Shown in pieces: positions 1-15,000 of a DNA stretch of 64,000 nucleotides; the stretch's first letter is position 1; the number at the start of each line of letters is the position of its first letter. Under the pieces are notes generated by a model. It had not been told where the DNA came from, ran no database searches, and saw only the letters and a list, made by a program, of their open reading frames with translations. Where the stretch lies: assembly GCA_000469685.2 (NCBI GenBank), contig LS997567.1:38839005-38903004 (forward strand), read 5' to 3'. Origin of the DNA: Haemonchus contortus (lineage: Eukaryota; Nematoda; Chromadorea; Rhabditida; Trichostrongylidae). The position numbers and the translations under genes are program-made.

Positions 1-3000
1 CCAGGACTGTACAGAACTGTCTTTCACTGTCGCTATGGGTCATGACAAGTTGTTTGAACTTCCTACATGGGTTCCCTTGTGATTGTTGCAGCCTCTACAG
101 TGCCGGAGAAACTCGTCCGAGGATACCACGGCCAATCTTTGAGCCTTTATAACTCTTTAACTAGGTCGTTTCCCGACCTAATAGTGCCATACATGGTATA
201 CGCGGGGGTTTCGAATTCATCCTGTGGAGAATCTCAGAAACCATTTTTATCGTGAACTGTGGCTTTAAAGAAGTGAGGGTCAAAGGAGAGTCAGTAGTCT
301 CATTATGCATTTGTCTATCACCCCTTTCCGTCTTTTTTCCTCCAGGAGAAAATCCTTTGTAACAGAGAAAAGTGTCAGAAGTAATATAAGCCCAGTAGGT
401 TTTTCCTTCCAGTAAGTGCTATCTGACCCTTTAGCTCATCGCAGCTTTCTTATCTCTTTCCAATAAAAATTACTCTATAAATATACCACATTTTGCAGCA
501 ATATGTACATAATTCCCAACAACCCATGCCATAGATTTACACCGGATGCTACTATTTACGTAAGCAACCTCGCATCTCTCATGCCTGAGTGATCAACAGA
601 ACCAATTTCATCTTTGTGTCAATAACTCTATTTTCTCTAAAATAATATAAAAAGAATTGTAGTGCTACTGTGATTTCGAGAACAAAACCCCAGCAGCCGA
701 AACTAGGGTCCCATAGTTTCAGAAGAAAATTTTCAGGAGAATATCCACCCATGGAACCAGCTCACTAAGTCAATTTTGAAGGAGTTGGTAGAACTTATGA
801 AAAAAATCAATGAAGTCGGAATAGTTTACATTTTTTCCTTAGTACTGCTGTAGAAAAATTAAAGTTTGATCCCCAGATTGGACCTTGGGCAGTATTCAGA
901 ACATTTGTCAGCCCCTTTGAAGATTACAAAATATCGTGGGTAATGTAGTGGACAGCGTTCAAAGCCTGCCTAAATTGGTGGCGTTTCCACCCTTCACTTA
1001 CAATTAGTCCTTGAACTGAATGTGTGGGCAGAACTTGAACTTTGGGTGTTGCTGGTGTATACGAGACATAATTCATAAGTGGATCTCATTAAGTATGGAA
1101 TCCAAATGACCTCGGTAGTTTGAAGACCTCGTTAGAGAAGACACTCTCGATGCAGGTCGCTATTGAATTCTTCTTTTCATTGGGTACAGGAATGAAGTAA
1201 GCAAGAAGGGTTCCTCTTAGGTTTTGTGAGGTGGTCAGTAACTGGTAAGTATTTATCGATAGGTCTCTACAATGGGTTTATGGCAGTAATGGGTTTTTTC
1301 TGCCTTAGTGGGTATAGCAGGGTCACATAAGAGGAAAGGTAGATATAGTAGGGCCATATAGCTGGAAAGGTGAAAATCTTTTCCACTATCAGATCGCTCC
1401 TGTTTTTGGTTTTCCTGCTATACTGGTGAGATGCCTGGTTCTCAAATGTTGATACTCGTTTCTAAGGTTGCCTGCGGTGAATGGGTTTGATGACTTTCAT
1501 GTTTCTTCCTAGGTTTTACAAGTATCAGTTGCAGGTTAAAACTGAAGGTTAAAAGAGAATCATGCCGGAAATTTTTTCAGAAAAGAGCATGGAAAAGCAT
1601 ACCTTCAGAATATGGCAATTCCCCTGGATTCCTCTCCAAGTAAACACGTCGAGAATGATCCGGAGAGAATTGGACGCTCTAAATTACAGTTTAGAATGAA
1701 TATTGTTGACATTTTTTTATTTCCATGAGGAATAAACATACGTAGATAACCCGTAGACAATAGAGTAATTACTAAAACTTTTTCAAACAGTAAAGTTGTA
1801 ACAGTAGTCGTTCGTACCCTCTGTCCACTCTCATAGTGCCCATCTTGCTGTCCAATCCCAGTTTTTCTTTCATCTTCAGCAACATTATTTTCAGGCTCAT
1901 GGTTGTGATTTTCTTTTGGTCCCCTTGATTGGTCTTCATGAGCCTGAAACAGAGCTTGAGAAAGGGAAAGAACTGGAATGACTTCGACTCAGGAGCCCTT
2001 TTGGAAAGGTCACAACTTACAAATTATTATTAGATTGTGTGTTTCCTTATGGTCAGAAGTACAAGGCAATGCAAACAAGTAAAGATAGAAAAGTAAAGTA
2101 AACAAACTATGCCGCTTAGTTCTGTTTCAGTACATAGAAGTCATCTGAACATACTGATTGCTCTGAGAACGTAGATGGAGTGTAGGAAGACTGTAGATTC
2201 CTTGTGGGAGGTCTATAACGACTTCCAACTTGCCATTTAGCACCAGGAATATGTCCAGTGAATCCTGAAGTATTCATGGCTTTCTAAAAAAATTCTGACA
2301 AAAGAAAAAAGGTGGGGATAAAGGCCCATTCGCTACTGGTGGACGTAAGGAACAAGTGGCTGAGGCCAACTTATCCCGTGAACCGATTTAGAACTATTTA
2401 ACCAACCAGAAATTGGTGTACTGGAGTAGCTGGCGGGCATTTTCGGGTTGGATTCGGGGAGACTAACATGGCAACGCGATCAATCCTCTAGCCGTCCCCA
2501 GACCGGAAAGGTGCGATTCGCTCCGTCGCCGAGCAACATCGCTTTTTGGTGGTCGAGCTCTAGGCCCACTTCACGAAATGGGTATTGAGAGCTTTTGATA
2601 GACGTCAACTGGTCTCACTCATAAGTAGGCTGGATTTTCATGGAAATCTGCGTCGTGGAGTAGCATTCGTTAGGGTTTTTGTTTACCATTTCAACGAAGA
2701 TGTAAATATATTTAGGCAAATTGAATTTTCTGATCTAAAGGGTAGAATTTTCTGATATGAAGTGTACTGGTACCCTCAGTTGGTGAAAAAAGTAAAACTT
2801 CGTAAAGAAAAGTGCTAGTGGAAAATTCACAATGATTCGAATGTTTTTTTTAACTACATAAGAGTTCTAAATCAAAGTTTCATAGTACTCGTACTTCACA
2901 GTAGCAAAGTATTGAAGTAGTGCGTTGAATTAGAAACTTTAATATGTAGTTATATAAATTTGTTTTTGAAGACGAACATGTCACATGGGGTTGAATCTTC

Positions 3001-3064
3001 GACCATCATAACGTGGCATAGCTCGTCAACAAGTACTAAGGTAAAAGAGTAAAGTCTTCTGACG
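1..3064. other. Intergenic, nothing recognised
   Basis: Only short scattered frames with no motif, no splice-consistent chain and no obvious repeat structure. Confidence 0.5.
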
Positions 3065-3331
3065 TTGATTGATCCCATCTGAGGGATGCGCCCCGTCTTG
3101 GACTTCAGTTTAGAATCGTAGTGGTGTATTGAATGCGTATGTAGCGTATACAATGAATTACGATGGCTACCCAGTGTAAAAATTAGAGCTATCATCCCTC
3201 TAGATGAGTATGGTACCAACTAACCGACCCCAGAACAAAGGAAGGCCTGGTCAGCCTAGACGGACATCGATCCTGGGTCTGATCCCGTGGCCATGGGTAT
3301 GTGATAGTGCGCCGCTCGCCTCTAGATCACT
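3065..3331 (-). repeat. tRNA-derived SINE-like repeat, copy 1
   Basis: Tail block (GAGGGATGCGCCCC and following) is at the left, and the tRNA-like head with a decayed B box (GGTCTGATCCCG on +) at the right, so the element runs on the minus strand. It shares the same order of blocks with the copies at 16.1, 21.3, 25.5, 42.0, 52.2 and 53.7 kb. Confidence 0.6.
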
Positions 3332-6300
3332 AGAAATAGTAAGAGAAAAGGAAGCAATGAGAACTACAAAGGCGAATGGAACACAAATTGGGAAAGATCG
3401 TTTAAGCTGAATGTGCAAGAGAAAAGTCCAAAGAATCGGACGAAGGATGAAGATGTGAAGAGAATGGGCGGGAAAACAAATACTATAATATAAAAAATAA
3501 TAAATAATAATATAAAGAAAACTCGATTGAACGCGGAGACTAGTTAATTTTGAAGTCCCTTCGACGTCCACGGTTTTTTTTTCAGAAGTTCTTCCTTTCA
3601 AAAATGTGCATTCATCCTGAAAGCACAAAGTCTCCACTTCTAGGAAAGTTAGTGACCCTTGTGTGATGGCAAGAATGGGAAATGCCTTCGTTGCAGAGTT
3701 GTAACGGGTAATGAAGTTCTCATGCACGTTTCCATTCCTCCAAGGTTCCAAACGCTGTTAAAGCTGTTTCACGTAGTAGACTGATTTTTTTAAACTTCTT
3801 ACAAATAGAAGAAGTCGACGTAGGCTCCTTTCAAGAATTCGTGGCCAAGATCTCTAGTTTTCTATTAATTATTCCCTTACCTGGTAATAGAGCTATAAGA
3901 AAATATTTTTTCTAAAATTGCAATCCCGAAATTTCTATTGGGACGTTCATGTTCGCTGCGAAGCTGACGCTCCGAAGAACATGACGAAAAATTCCTTTGA
4001 GGAACCCGGAACGCCTTTGAAGATTTTCGTTCCTCTGAATAGGGAATAAGGCGTTCAGTGGTGATTACTTCCGTTCTCGGGTGAACGATGTAGAAGGCGA
4101 GTTCGAAGAGCAGTTCATGGCAGTTGGTCTCTACAGTAAGAAGGAGACGGCTACTCGATGTACCTCTACTGGTACTAACATATGTTTACGATTACTCTTG
4201 TGATGTGGGACGCAACTGTGCACGCCGCTTTCCTTGCGTTCACTTTACTGGGGCGATGAACTTGAGGGTGGGACCCATCTATGCAGTGAGCGATAGACAG
4301 CAGTCCTTACAGTAGCGATCACGTAAAAGATATTTTGGATCATACATATTCCCTACAAAATCGATATTCTGCTTCTTCCTTCACCTACTTATTTTATTTG
4401 CACATCCGGAAAGTGAGTGCCGACGAATGGACTATTCTGTCAGGATTGGAAGTCCTTCAAGAAGTTCCCTTGTAATGGACGATTGGAACACTTTAACGTC
4501 AACGAAACCTACTTTCCAAGACCTCAACTTTTCAATTTCCCTCTCCCTTCCTAGCTAATGTGAACAAAAGGCCTCCTCCCCTTTCCGTGGCTTCACCACC
4601 ACCATCTCAGGGAAGCTCCGCGTAAAATGTTCGACCTTACTCCCATCACCAGCCGTCTTGCCAGGTTGGTTGGTGCTCTTCTGACATGAAAACACAAGGT
4701 GTCTGTTATATACAGTATTAATACTTAAAAGCATTATTAGTTTTTATTATGCCCAAATAGTCAGCAAATGAATCCGCAGGAAATTGCACCTTTCTGCTTA
4801 CCAAAATATTCTGATCGTTAGTGTTTTCATTGTCCCAGGAAAATTGAATCAGAAGGATTTGCGTCATTTGAAATTCTCTCCATTGCCACTCGAAACTCTC
4901 TGCTTTTTCTGTTTTTCGTTCTTCGATGTGCTAATTCTGTTCAGAATTCGCTGTTCCATGAAAATGTGGCCTCTTATTCTGCCTGAGGCATCTTCCGCCA
5001 TGACGTGTACCCCCGTTGAGGCTCTATTTGTTGACATCCTCTAAGCTGTTCTTCGAAGTCGTTCCCACAGCGGTCTCAAATCCCTTCTTCTCTACTACGA
5101 CTAGCCTTGCTTCTCTGTTCTCGAGCATGTCCCTCCAGGGTTCAATCTAGGGTCTAGTCTTGACATTCAGTACTTTATGCTTCGCATTAGTTGGTCTCAC
5201 AGGTCGTCCCTAACTCTGCTGCTTGATGCTTGGCCTTTTATGCCGTGCGGGCTGACGTCAGGGGCCCAAAATCCGCTTTACCCTGACTGCATGCTTGACT
5301 GGTTCAGGGTTAACAATAACTGAAAGCTAGGAAGCTGAACGTCCGACTTCATCAATTATTGTTATCTCCCAATTTTTCTATCCTAGCTTTCCCAATTATC
5401 TGTAACCTCTGCGTTTACCAGTTTTACTTACTTCTGCGGTCTTTTCTGCTCCTCTATTGGAGTCTCATTAGAGTTGACACGTTTTATCGCCAAATTTTTC
5501 CCATTTCGAAATGGATGGACAAGTTACTGCATAAGACTCAAGTGACCGCTTAATTCGATTGTTTTTGAGTAATTTACCAGTTACTATGTTGTCTGCTACT
5601 GCGTTCTTTGCTTTGGAAAAGTCATTTCTTGCCTGACATATTTCTTCAGGATTTTTTCTTACAATTAGAACTCATGAAAGTTTCGAAAGTTTTAAATTTT
5701 TCCTGTTTCATTCTTATGTCAGGCAGTCCTGAAAGGCTCTGAAGGTTCAGGTTTTAATGGTGATGGTCCCGCGTAGAAGAGTGCATGATCTATAAATGTG
5801 CATATATTACGAATGGAGTTCGAGTATGCCTGTGGACCGGTTATTCCCGTCCTACCATACAGTCCATTCTGCCGCTGTGCTCGTACCAACTCTGCCTACT
5901 ACTATTCGCCTTCACCCGTACCTATTCCTGTTCAATCCCTCGCCAACCTCACTAATTGAACACTCGAACCGCAACCCATTAATACCCTTGAATCTCATTC
6001 CGAAGGTTGTTCGGCCTCTTCACAAATTTCAACAATGCACTGGGTCTTGCGCCTACGTCTTTGTTTCCCTCGTGACCTAATTTACCTACTTACTGTAGGG
6101 TTTCCCAAAGAGCCTCCCGAGCGCTTTAAGATTTTCTGATGTCCACTTAGCTACAGCACTGCGAGTTACGCCATATACCTAGCAGCTCGACTTAAACAAA
6201 AAGAAAAACTTGAGTATAGGTCAGTTTAAATGTGCCTCGCAGTAGTTCAAGATTTATTACAAGAAAACTGCCAGACATCCATGGAAACTCCTACTTGAGC

Positions 6301-9300
6301 AGAAAATTTTGACCCCCCCCCCTAAAACCCTGTCGCCATTCTCGAAGCCTTCTGCTTTTCTTGGCCGTAGCTTACTCCATGATATCTCCAACTGCAAGTT
6401 TTCTTGAGTTTGAAAAACTTGAAAGTTCTAAATCAGTCTTCAATTTATATTCACCGATTTTCGTGTGACCATCTAGTTACTAATGAAAATATAAGCTGTT
6501 CTGTGTTGCAGTAACCCTACCATGTATGAAGGTCTATAAGCTCTCTCAATCTTCCATTCCCGATCGATTTTAACCAATTGAAATCGATAATCGATTTCGC
6601 AAACAGCCACGTGTGATTGGCTGACTTCGAGAACCTAAATGAATTCTAATTCTGATCATATGTACTTCTTAGGAATGTTTCCGGTGAACGCAGAACCGGA
6701 ATATACCGTGATTACAAAAATATTTCTGTTTCACTCATTCAATTGCATTCACGGTGTATTCACTCCGAGTCCCATGAGAATTCGTCAATTTTATGTCATC
6801 TCTAGAATGTAAATCATAATAGTTTGGTAAAAAAAAGCTGCTTTTGGTGGATAATACTTTGCATAGGAATCTTCTCGAAAAGTCTCAGAATTCTGATTCC
6901 CCTATTTTACCGAGTAACTTGAAGTGAATCATGGGAAATAGAAAAGTGAAAACATCCGAATTTCCAAAACACCTGAATGGTCTGTTTCCTCCTTTCTTCG
7001 TAGGACATTGCAAGCCATCTGCTAGTCATTTTCCCTTTTACTGCCAATATGTTGTGAATATCTGACGTGAAATGAGTTGTTGTAAAGTATTTCTAGTAAA
7101 CAGTAAACAGCGCTGTTGACACGGCCGTCCCGTATTAGACTCTGCAGTCAGCGAAAAGATTAAGGCACTGATCAGCCCGTTTTGAGGGACGCCGTTCAAC
7201 TTCCATTCGGAATTACTCCCTCATTCAAACCTCATTTTCGCATATACAGAGATTTGTGAGAAAGAAAAAAGTTGAATTCGAGCGGCTTGGCACGCGACGA
7301 GACAACTAACTAAAAAGGAAACGCGGCGAGATAACTAATTAACACCCACGAGATAAGCAGAGCAGGCTCAGAGCCATACTTCCTAATGACTTGGAAGAAC
7401 CCGACCAAGCAAGAGCCATTTCTTCAACTACTACATAAAATTGGTACAAAGTGATTTACCCAAGAAGGATCGAGCGTTCAGCCGGTCTGGGCGTAAATTG
7501 ATCCGAGTTTTGATCTCAGGACTGCACGAATTTGGCGCGCACTTCTCGCTATTTCGCATCTATTCTAATCAATAGCGCACATAGTTGATTAGAAGAGCGT
7601 GAAGCATAAACGAAGAGAGAAGAGGTAAAATTCAAAGAGAACTGTTATTACTCCGTAACACCATCACACCAACAATCGGCACGCGCCTTCCTTCTGTGTA
7701 CGTGTTGCTATTTGGGGATTTTACCGTTTCCCCCGAGAATAATGACGGTAATTTATTCCGGCAAAAAGACGCATGTCTCCTTTTTCGAATCATCCCAAAA
7801 CAAGTTTCGACATGTTTTTCAGACAGACTGTTATTGATCCGATTATATCTACAACATGATTTCAGTTTCAGTTGTGGAAGTCAATCGAACTTCTCCATTG
7901 ACTTCATTTAGTGGAAGAATCCTTTAAAGTTGAGTGTTCAAGTGTTTGATGGTTCAAGATTTTTTTCAAATACTGAAAGAAGTTGCTCTTCTTCGTGTAC
8001 CACGGAATTTTTAGGAAGCTTTAAGCACTTTATTGGTTTTCCTAAAGCTAAAATAGCTAAACTTAAACTCTGTTCTATTTTGCTTCAAAAGTAATTTTCA
8101 AAAGTTTTTCTAATGGTCGCTTGTTTAGATAATTAACTGTCTCGGTGTGCACCTTGAATGCATCATTACTGATTACCAGTTAGGCATCTGGATACCAGTA
8201 AAACGTATCTAATCTTACTCCGAAAATTCCAAATATACAGCTTGCAGTGAAACTTAACTTTAAGACGCTAGTACTTAAAGAAATCTATTAGCTGCATTCA
8301 TCAGAATTGATTGATGATTACTGTTTACTGAACTGTACTCCACTGACTATACCATCCAGTATGGCTGGTGTGCTTGAAAAAAAAAAACAGCCTCCCGGAG
8401 AAAGTCATAAGAAGAAACTCAGTAGCGGACAGCTTCTCCAGAGCTTCTAGGGAGGTTCGTAGGAAGCGGCTTTCCTCAGAATCTCTGTGAGTGACCTTTT
8501 TTTACTTATGGCTTTACTATTCCTGATTTCTACGGATTTCTAAACAAGTATGAGAATTGGCAGGCGCATAGTAACTTTAACTTTTGCTCATGTTATTACT
8601 ACGAAGTAAACGATATAATCAGGTTTTACCCTTCAATTCAAGAAGCGAAGGGGGTATAACCACGGTAATAACTTAATTTATTTGTAGAGGACATTCACAA
8701 ATGCACCACAGATTGCTCGTCAGTAGTGTAAGCACCTTTTACAGGACCTCTTACATTAACCAGTTTATTGTATCTAATGATTTACGGTCTAGCATATGTA
8801 AACAGGAATAGAATGATGGAAAGGATTAGAAAGTATTTACTTATGTAGCGAGAAACAAAGTTGTTTACATGTGGCAAGAGTGGTGGCCTTGAATGAGCTA
8901 TGGATTCAACTGATGCCACCAGTGAATTCCCTCTTTCCAGTTGTTTGTCGATTTTTTTGGCGAATTTCGTCACATTCGTCTGGGACCTATTTGTGTTTAG
9001 AAATGAGGCAACCATCTGAGAATTTCTTTATTTACTTCTTACAATCTATTATTATTATGAACTTCTACTCGTGGTGGTATATTGATTAATACGACATGAT
9101 TTTTATAATCTTTATATTGAATCTAAACCATGAGAATTTCCGCTTTCTCTTACAGAAAATTACAATTATCTTGAGATTGTTTATTTGCATTTCTGTAATT
9201 CAGGATGATTTTTTATAATAATTTCTAACTGGTATAATATAACTAACATCTTCAACTGTATTATACTTGTAATCTATGGATTGGACCTGTTTAAGGCAAA

Positions 9301-10785
9301 AATTTCTGTATTTACAACAATGAAGTCGACTAAGGACATTTTTATTCATTTTTTGTGATCTGTTATATTATTAATTCTTGTTACTATGATGTAACAACTG
9401 TTATACAATTACTAAAGTATACTTTGCATAATTTTAAAAAATTTGAACCTGAAAACTTTGAAACTAATTGAGTGGAAAATTCCTTGAAGTGACTGACCTC
9501 TCTATACTGCCTCCTGATGCTTCTTGATGGAATGTTCATACAAGTTTGCTGACTGTGCCTTCAGGCAGGTTCTATTGCCTTTCTTTTTCGACGATTCCAA
9601 TTCTAAATATCGTTACTGCAAACGCAGTATATCAGCTTCGCATCAATTGGTAATACTTGTTATAGCTTGTGAGCCTTTACTTGATTACATGGGAGAGTCG
9701 TTAGAAATGGAGTTGAGCCAGTTGAATTCGCAGTAGAACGTGTGCTCGTCGATTTCTGCTCCAAGAATTTTACCTTTTCATTATTTCTCTTGCCCATTTT
9801 TCTGATTTCTAGGTGGAAGGGAAAAAAAGCGCGCGATTCTTTCAAACAAATCACGCCGTGCATTTGACTCCTATCCAAAATTGCATGTGGGAATACTTCT
9901 GTTTCTTACTCTCTGTAATCATGGCTATACGATACGCTAAACCAGCTGGTGTTAGGGTTTGTGCCATCGTATACATTACCAATTACCGCGTTACCGATGT
10001 CGGAGCGCGGGATCTCGTCCAAGATTTGATCCACATGTGCTATAGCGGCGCCATTTGTATTTGATCCCCCTACGACCCCGGTTCAAGGCAAGCTCGTCCA
10101 CTTTTGCGTTGAGATTAGGTAGAACTTTTTGCTGGAAGGTATAATACTGTGTAAAAAAGTAAATCCCACGGTAGTCAGGTATTATTGATTTACTTCGAAG
10201 TAGAAAAAGTTTTGCGAGGGGTTCAAACGGCACGAACATCATTAATATTCGAACTCATTTGTGCATGCATACATGCATGTTGAACATGAGTTGATCATGT
10301 GCAAGAGGTGACCATTAATCCTCGGTCACCTCAACTCAGCCATCACCTAATGCCTCCTCTACATGTCATCGCAGTAGTTGCCGTCATTTTGACTGAATTC
10401 GAAATTTTACAAATCATGTTGTCTGGATTTTCCAGCCATCCATTATATGATTTCCATGAATTACCTTTTTTGGGAATTCCCGATCATCGAGTAGGCTGTC
10501 GATTTTGGACTGAATTTTATTCCATATCCAGTTACTGAAGCCACTGTTGCCATATTGCCACTGTTGCCTCATTCTGTACAATAGCAAAAAATAAATAAGT
10601 AAATATTTCAGCGAAGACTCATGCAAAAGAGGTTGTCCTCCGTAATCTTCATGTATAGCCAACTCAGAGTATATCTGAAGCATAGCCGTGGTCCAATTTT
10701 CATATTGCCAACATCACGGGATTCCACTAGGAGAAGGATTCCACGTTACCGCATTTGTGGTTCGAGGTCTAAGACCGGTGGGAGT

Positions 10786-10800
10786 GGGGGGGGGGGGGGG
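10786..10800 (+). repeat. G15 homopolymer
   Basis: Fifteen consecutive G, a likely length-variable site. Confidence 0.9.
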
Positions 10801-11870
10801 CTTGAATCCTGTTCAGGCCGACCAAACCTTCTATTGCCCGGGGTAAATTAGTGTTTGGGTATGTCTGATTTGAATTTTGAAAATGTCCTAGACCAGCAAG
10901 GTTGGGCTTTTATTGCCTAGCCTGGACCCATTGTAATCCAACAGTTATTTATCTGTTTGGTTGGATCCGTGGCGTATTCTGACTGGGGATTCATGAAATG
11001 TGAGCGCTTCCTTCCGTAGGCAAGAGGGCTGCAGTCGGCCAGGGCAACCGCAAACTTTTAGAAATTCTCCTGACGAGGTATCTTCCTTTGTTTGACGAAT
11101 TAAGCACGATAGCCTGAACCTGTAAGCTGTCCTCGGAACATGGCCTTCTTCATGTTTCTTTACTGACAACATCGCCGAAGGTTGCTATCCGAAAAACTTT
11201 TTTGAAATTACAACAACTTGTAGTTTCTCTTTTTGAACGCGATTTCGCTCTGTGTTTTCGAGAACTCAGGGGCCTGTTCAAAAAGATCAATATCTATGCG
11301 GGACATTACAAATTACTCGGAGCTACTGTTTCGCTAATAACGCATCTGTTTTCGCGTATCATACTGAACCTTGTTGTTCAGGGATCACACTACCACTCAT
11401 GGAACGAGATATTGTGTTACACCACCTATGAATTCCCATACCAAAGGTCCTGAATTGTATAGCGGCAATGCCTTGGCCTATGTCGAAGCATGGGAATTCC
11501 CGAAAGCTCCTATTTTCCTCTTTTTTCCCAACCTTGTGGTGGCTCTGGGGGTCCCCAGTTCGTCGAAGGTGTTCACCTTCCGAGTTTCGCTATGACGTAG
11601 AGCTTCCTAAAGTATTCCCTAATTGCATCGCTCCTCGATGACCGCTCTCCGAAGCGTCAAAACCTAGCGCCTGCCTGATCGAGTGCTCTTTCAGCTTCCT
11701 CCTAGGACATGTCTGTCCCATCGCTAGCGTCGTTCTATAGCTTCATCTGGACAGCGAAAAACTTCACGATTGCCTCGATGCCATCGTTTCATGCCTTTAG
11801 TCTCGTTTCCAGCCTGATGTCTTCCCTATCATTGTATACTACAAGATTACCAATTATCATTATATATTAT

Positions 11871-12052
11871 CTACTCTCTTTTCCTGTAAATTACTTTTTC
11901 ATAGCTAGTAGCAGTACCACTTACTCAACGATTACCACTGTCTATCTCTGCCCTACCAAAGTACATGCTAACTACTCTTTTTTCTGTAAATTATTTTTAA
12001 TTATGAGGCATACCATTTCCCCAGGGATTACGATCATCTTTCTCTGCCCTAT
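11871..12052 (+). repeat. Diverged ~85-100-bp tandem repeat
   Basis: CTACTC, then CTGTAAATTA, a T-rich stretch, TACCA, ATTACGA-like sequence and CTCTGCCCTA occur twice in the same order. It explains the 118-codon open frame here, whose translation has no family match. Confidence 0.45.
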
Positions 12053-15000
12053 ATGCGCTACGTGAGTACAAACTCAGAGTATAAACTGCTATTGTGAAAC
12101 ACCCACCTCATACTACTCCGATTATCTCCTATCCTTTTATTATTTTACTATTATTATTATTCTATAATTATTTTTTACCCTTTTCTATTATTATTTCTAT
12201 TATCATCCAATATTCTGGAGTTCTCGGTTCTCCCACGTTTACCTTAGGCAGTACCTTCTCCATTAAACAAATAGATAAGTAAATAAACAAAAAACACAGC
12301 ACAACTTGCTCCTTACAATTACCTATTCCCCCAGTGGTCTGAGATTTTCTGCTACAACTCCGTTTGCAGTTCTTATTGACCCGCTTTTCGATCGAAATAA
12401 ATCTCCGCCCAGTCGTTTATTTCCGATTGAATTCTTCCGAAGTACCAGAAGATCGCTATCAAACAAACACTCAAATGTTTGAGCAAACATTATAGATGTT
12501 GGTTGAATTTTTGCTGATTCAGACAAAATGCCATAAAGATACTGTGAATTGTAAACTTTAACACTAAAAATTGGAAATTTCATGAGGGCTATTCAAACTA
12601 TTCCTAAAAATTGGAAATGATTACAGCAGAACTCTTTTTTCCTTTTGCTGCGAGAAGCACGGGACCATTTATTCCACAGTTCCGCATATAATTGAATTTC
12701 TAATGTGTTATGACTGAGCTGCAAGCAATCGTGGCGTCCGCACATGATTCATACCGTTTTTCAACTTGTTAACTAGGGCATTACAGTTTTTACGACATAA
12801 AGCGGGTGTGCCCCAGCAGTGGCTGGATCGACACCAACACGATCGCTGGTTCATTTTCCCTGGAATGGGGCCAGCTTTAGCGCATAGCCAGCTTGGAATG
12901 AATTCTTCAGGGCTAGGCTTTTTTCTCACCTTTTCCTACTTTCCTGATTAGTTTTCACTGGGTACTAGGCAACTGATTCCTTCTGACCGTTGTCTCATCA
13001 ACCCTGACTGTCCATTCTCATTTCCACATGTTGTCCATTTCACTCACCTATGGGCTCCCAAGTGGGCGTGGCTATCCGCAATCGATTGGGTTCGGAACAC
13101 TTTCCTCCAAAATATGGGAGGCTCCGATCATTTCAAAAATCGAAGTGATGAGTAAGCGGGTCGTTCCCAGCGACATTTCGAGGACGTCCTTTTCGTGGAA
13201 ATTCAAAATCTCCTCCTTCGCGCCTCATCTACCTTCTTCTATGGTTCTTCTTATCCTACAAGAATCATCCTAATTACCTGGTAACTCGTCCAAAGTAAAG
13301 AAAAGTTAGGAAATTGTGAAGTTTCGTCATTGATCGTTGGTTCGCTTCTTCATGGTCGCTTTACTCTGCTCCCGTAACCTTTGAATGGGGGAAGATAACG
13401 ATCCTCCGTCCGTCTCATATACGACCGTGCACTTTTCGTGTCCTGCACATGGGTCGCTTCATTTTTATTGACTTATTCAGTAATACTACTTAGTAAAAAC
13501 AAAAATTACAAGACAAAGCAGCAGAAGTTACCTCAAAGTAGCCTGAAAAGTTGTTTTCACTATAGAATTCAAAGAGCGATGAATACCCAAAACGTTCAAC
13601 CCACCCCCTTATTTACCATGAATAGCACGTGCAACCACGTGCACTTGCTCACCTTTACATGAAAACATGCCTGCCGCCTTGTCTTCTGTTTTTTTCCTCA
13701 GGTCTCCCACCCCAACTACATTACTGCTTTGTTACTCTGTTTCTTGTTTTTCTATGAATTTTTTCCGGGGGCGAGCGGTATCACTCCCACACAGTTATCA
13801 CTGTTTGTCACTGTCCTGTCCATTTACACAACATCGGTACTACCTTACTGTATACATTTACTATCACAGAACACCTCACTCATAACATTCATGGCTACTT
13901 CTGTTCATTGAGCTCGGATTTTCAATTGTTTACTCAATTCCATTACTACTCACTTACTTTTTTTTGCGAGCGGTTTTATTTTCTGTTTTTTAGATGCTTT
14001 CCATTCATGTTATGTCCTCACAAACACGAAACTGTAGAATGGCACTTAGTCCTACAGTAATTCCGGCCATGGGTCCTATCTGGAACGAATGCGCCTGATG
14101 CAATGTTAATCCCCGGCTACCCAACCGATCACCCGTCTCCGTGCACATGGTTCCTTTTCGATGTGACGGGTTAAATTTGTGTAGTGAAATGGGGTTATGC
14201 CGTAAAACGTCAATTTTGTGAAATTCTGCATTCAATGCATTTTATTTTACGGCAAATTTTTGTAGGACTAACCTGCCGTAATGAATTCTCGTCCCTGTTA
14301 TGGTTTCAAGACCCTAAATAATTAGTTTTGGATTCGGTTCAGATCGAGCGGTTTTTTTGCTTTGGTCATATTCCCCGATGTCGTTTTTTAATTTTTCTTT
14401 CGTTTTTCGTTTTTTAAATTTCATTTTTGTTTTTATTTTACCTGATTCAAGTGCAGGTTCTCTTAGTTGATTCAAGTAAGCATCACCTACGAAGGAACTG
14501 TTATTTGCAAGCGGGTCCCGGTCGGAAATTGAAAAACCTGATTATTTCGTGAGGAAGACCCTCATAGCATGTGGATGGGGTCGATCACCGGTTTGAAAGT
14601 GGCAGTTACACCTTCAGCAGGGCCACTTCACCGTATCTCGTGTGCTTCGTAGATTCATGTTTACCAATGTTGTTGATCTCTGAACCAGCTCCCTGTCCAT
14701 ACTCCCCGTTCCTCTTTCAGGTTTCCACCCTTGACATGAACTTTGCGGGCGTTAACACTTGTCAGACCATCTGGACATTTGGAAAAAGAAAGTTTTGGCA
14801 GTCGAGGCTTTGTTCATTCTGCATGACGATGCGGCATTTCCAAAATACCTCACGTCATTCTTAATTTCCAGTGGTTTCCTGACGTTTCTGTGTTTTCGCA
14901 GTAATGAAGAGATCAATGAGACCTCTTAGAGTTGCTAATATCAGGTGACGCCATCGGCCAAAAAGAACCACATCACATGAAATTGGGTGGATCCAGTGGC

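Noticed and set aside
3251..3751. 166-codon minus frame
   Set aside because: One end is SINE sequence (translating to HTHGHGIRPRIDVRL, as also in the 25.5-kb copy) and the rest is low-complexity; no motif or splice support.
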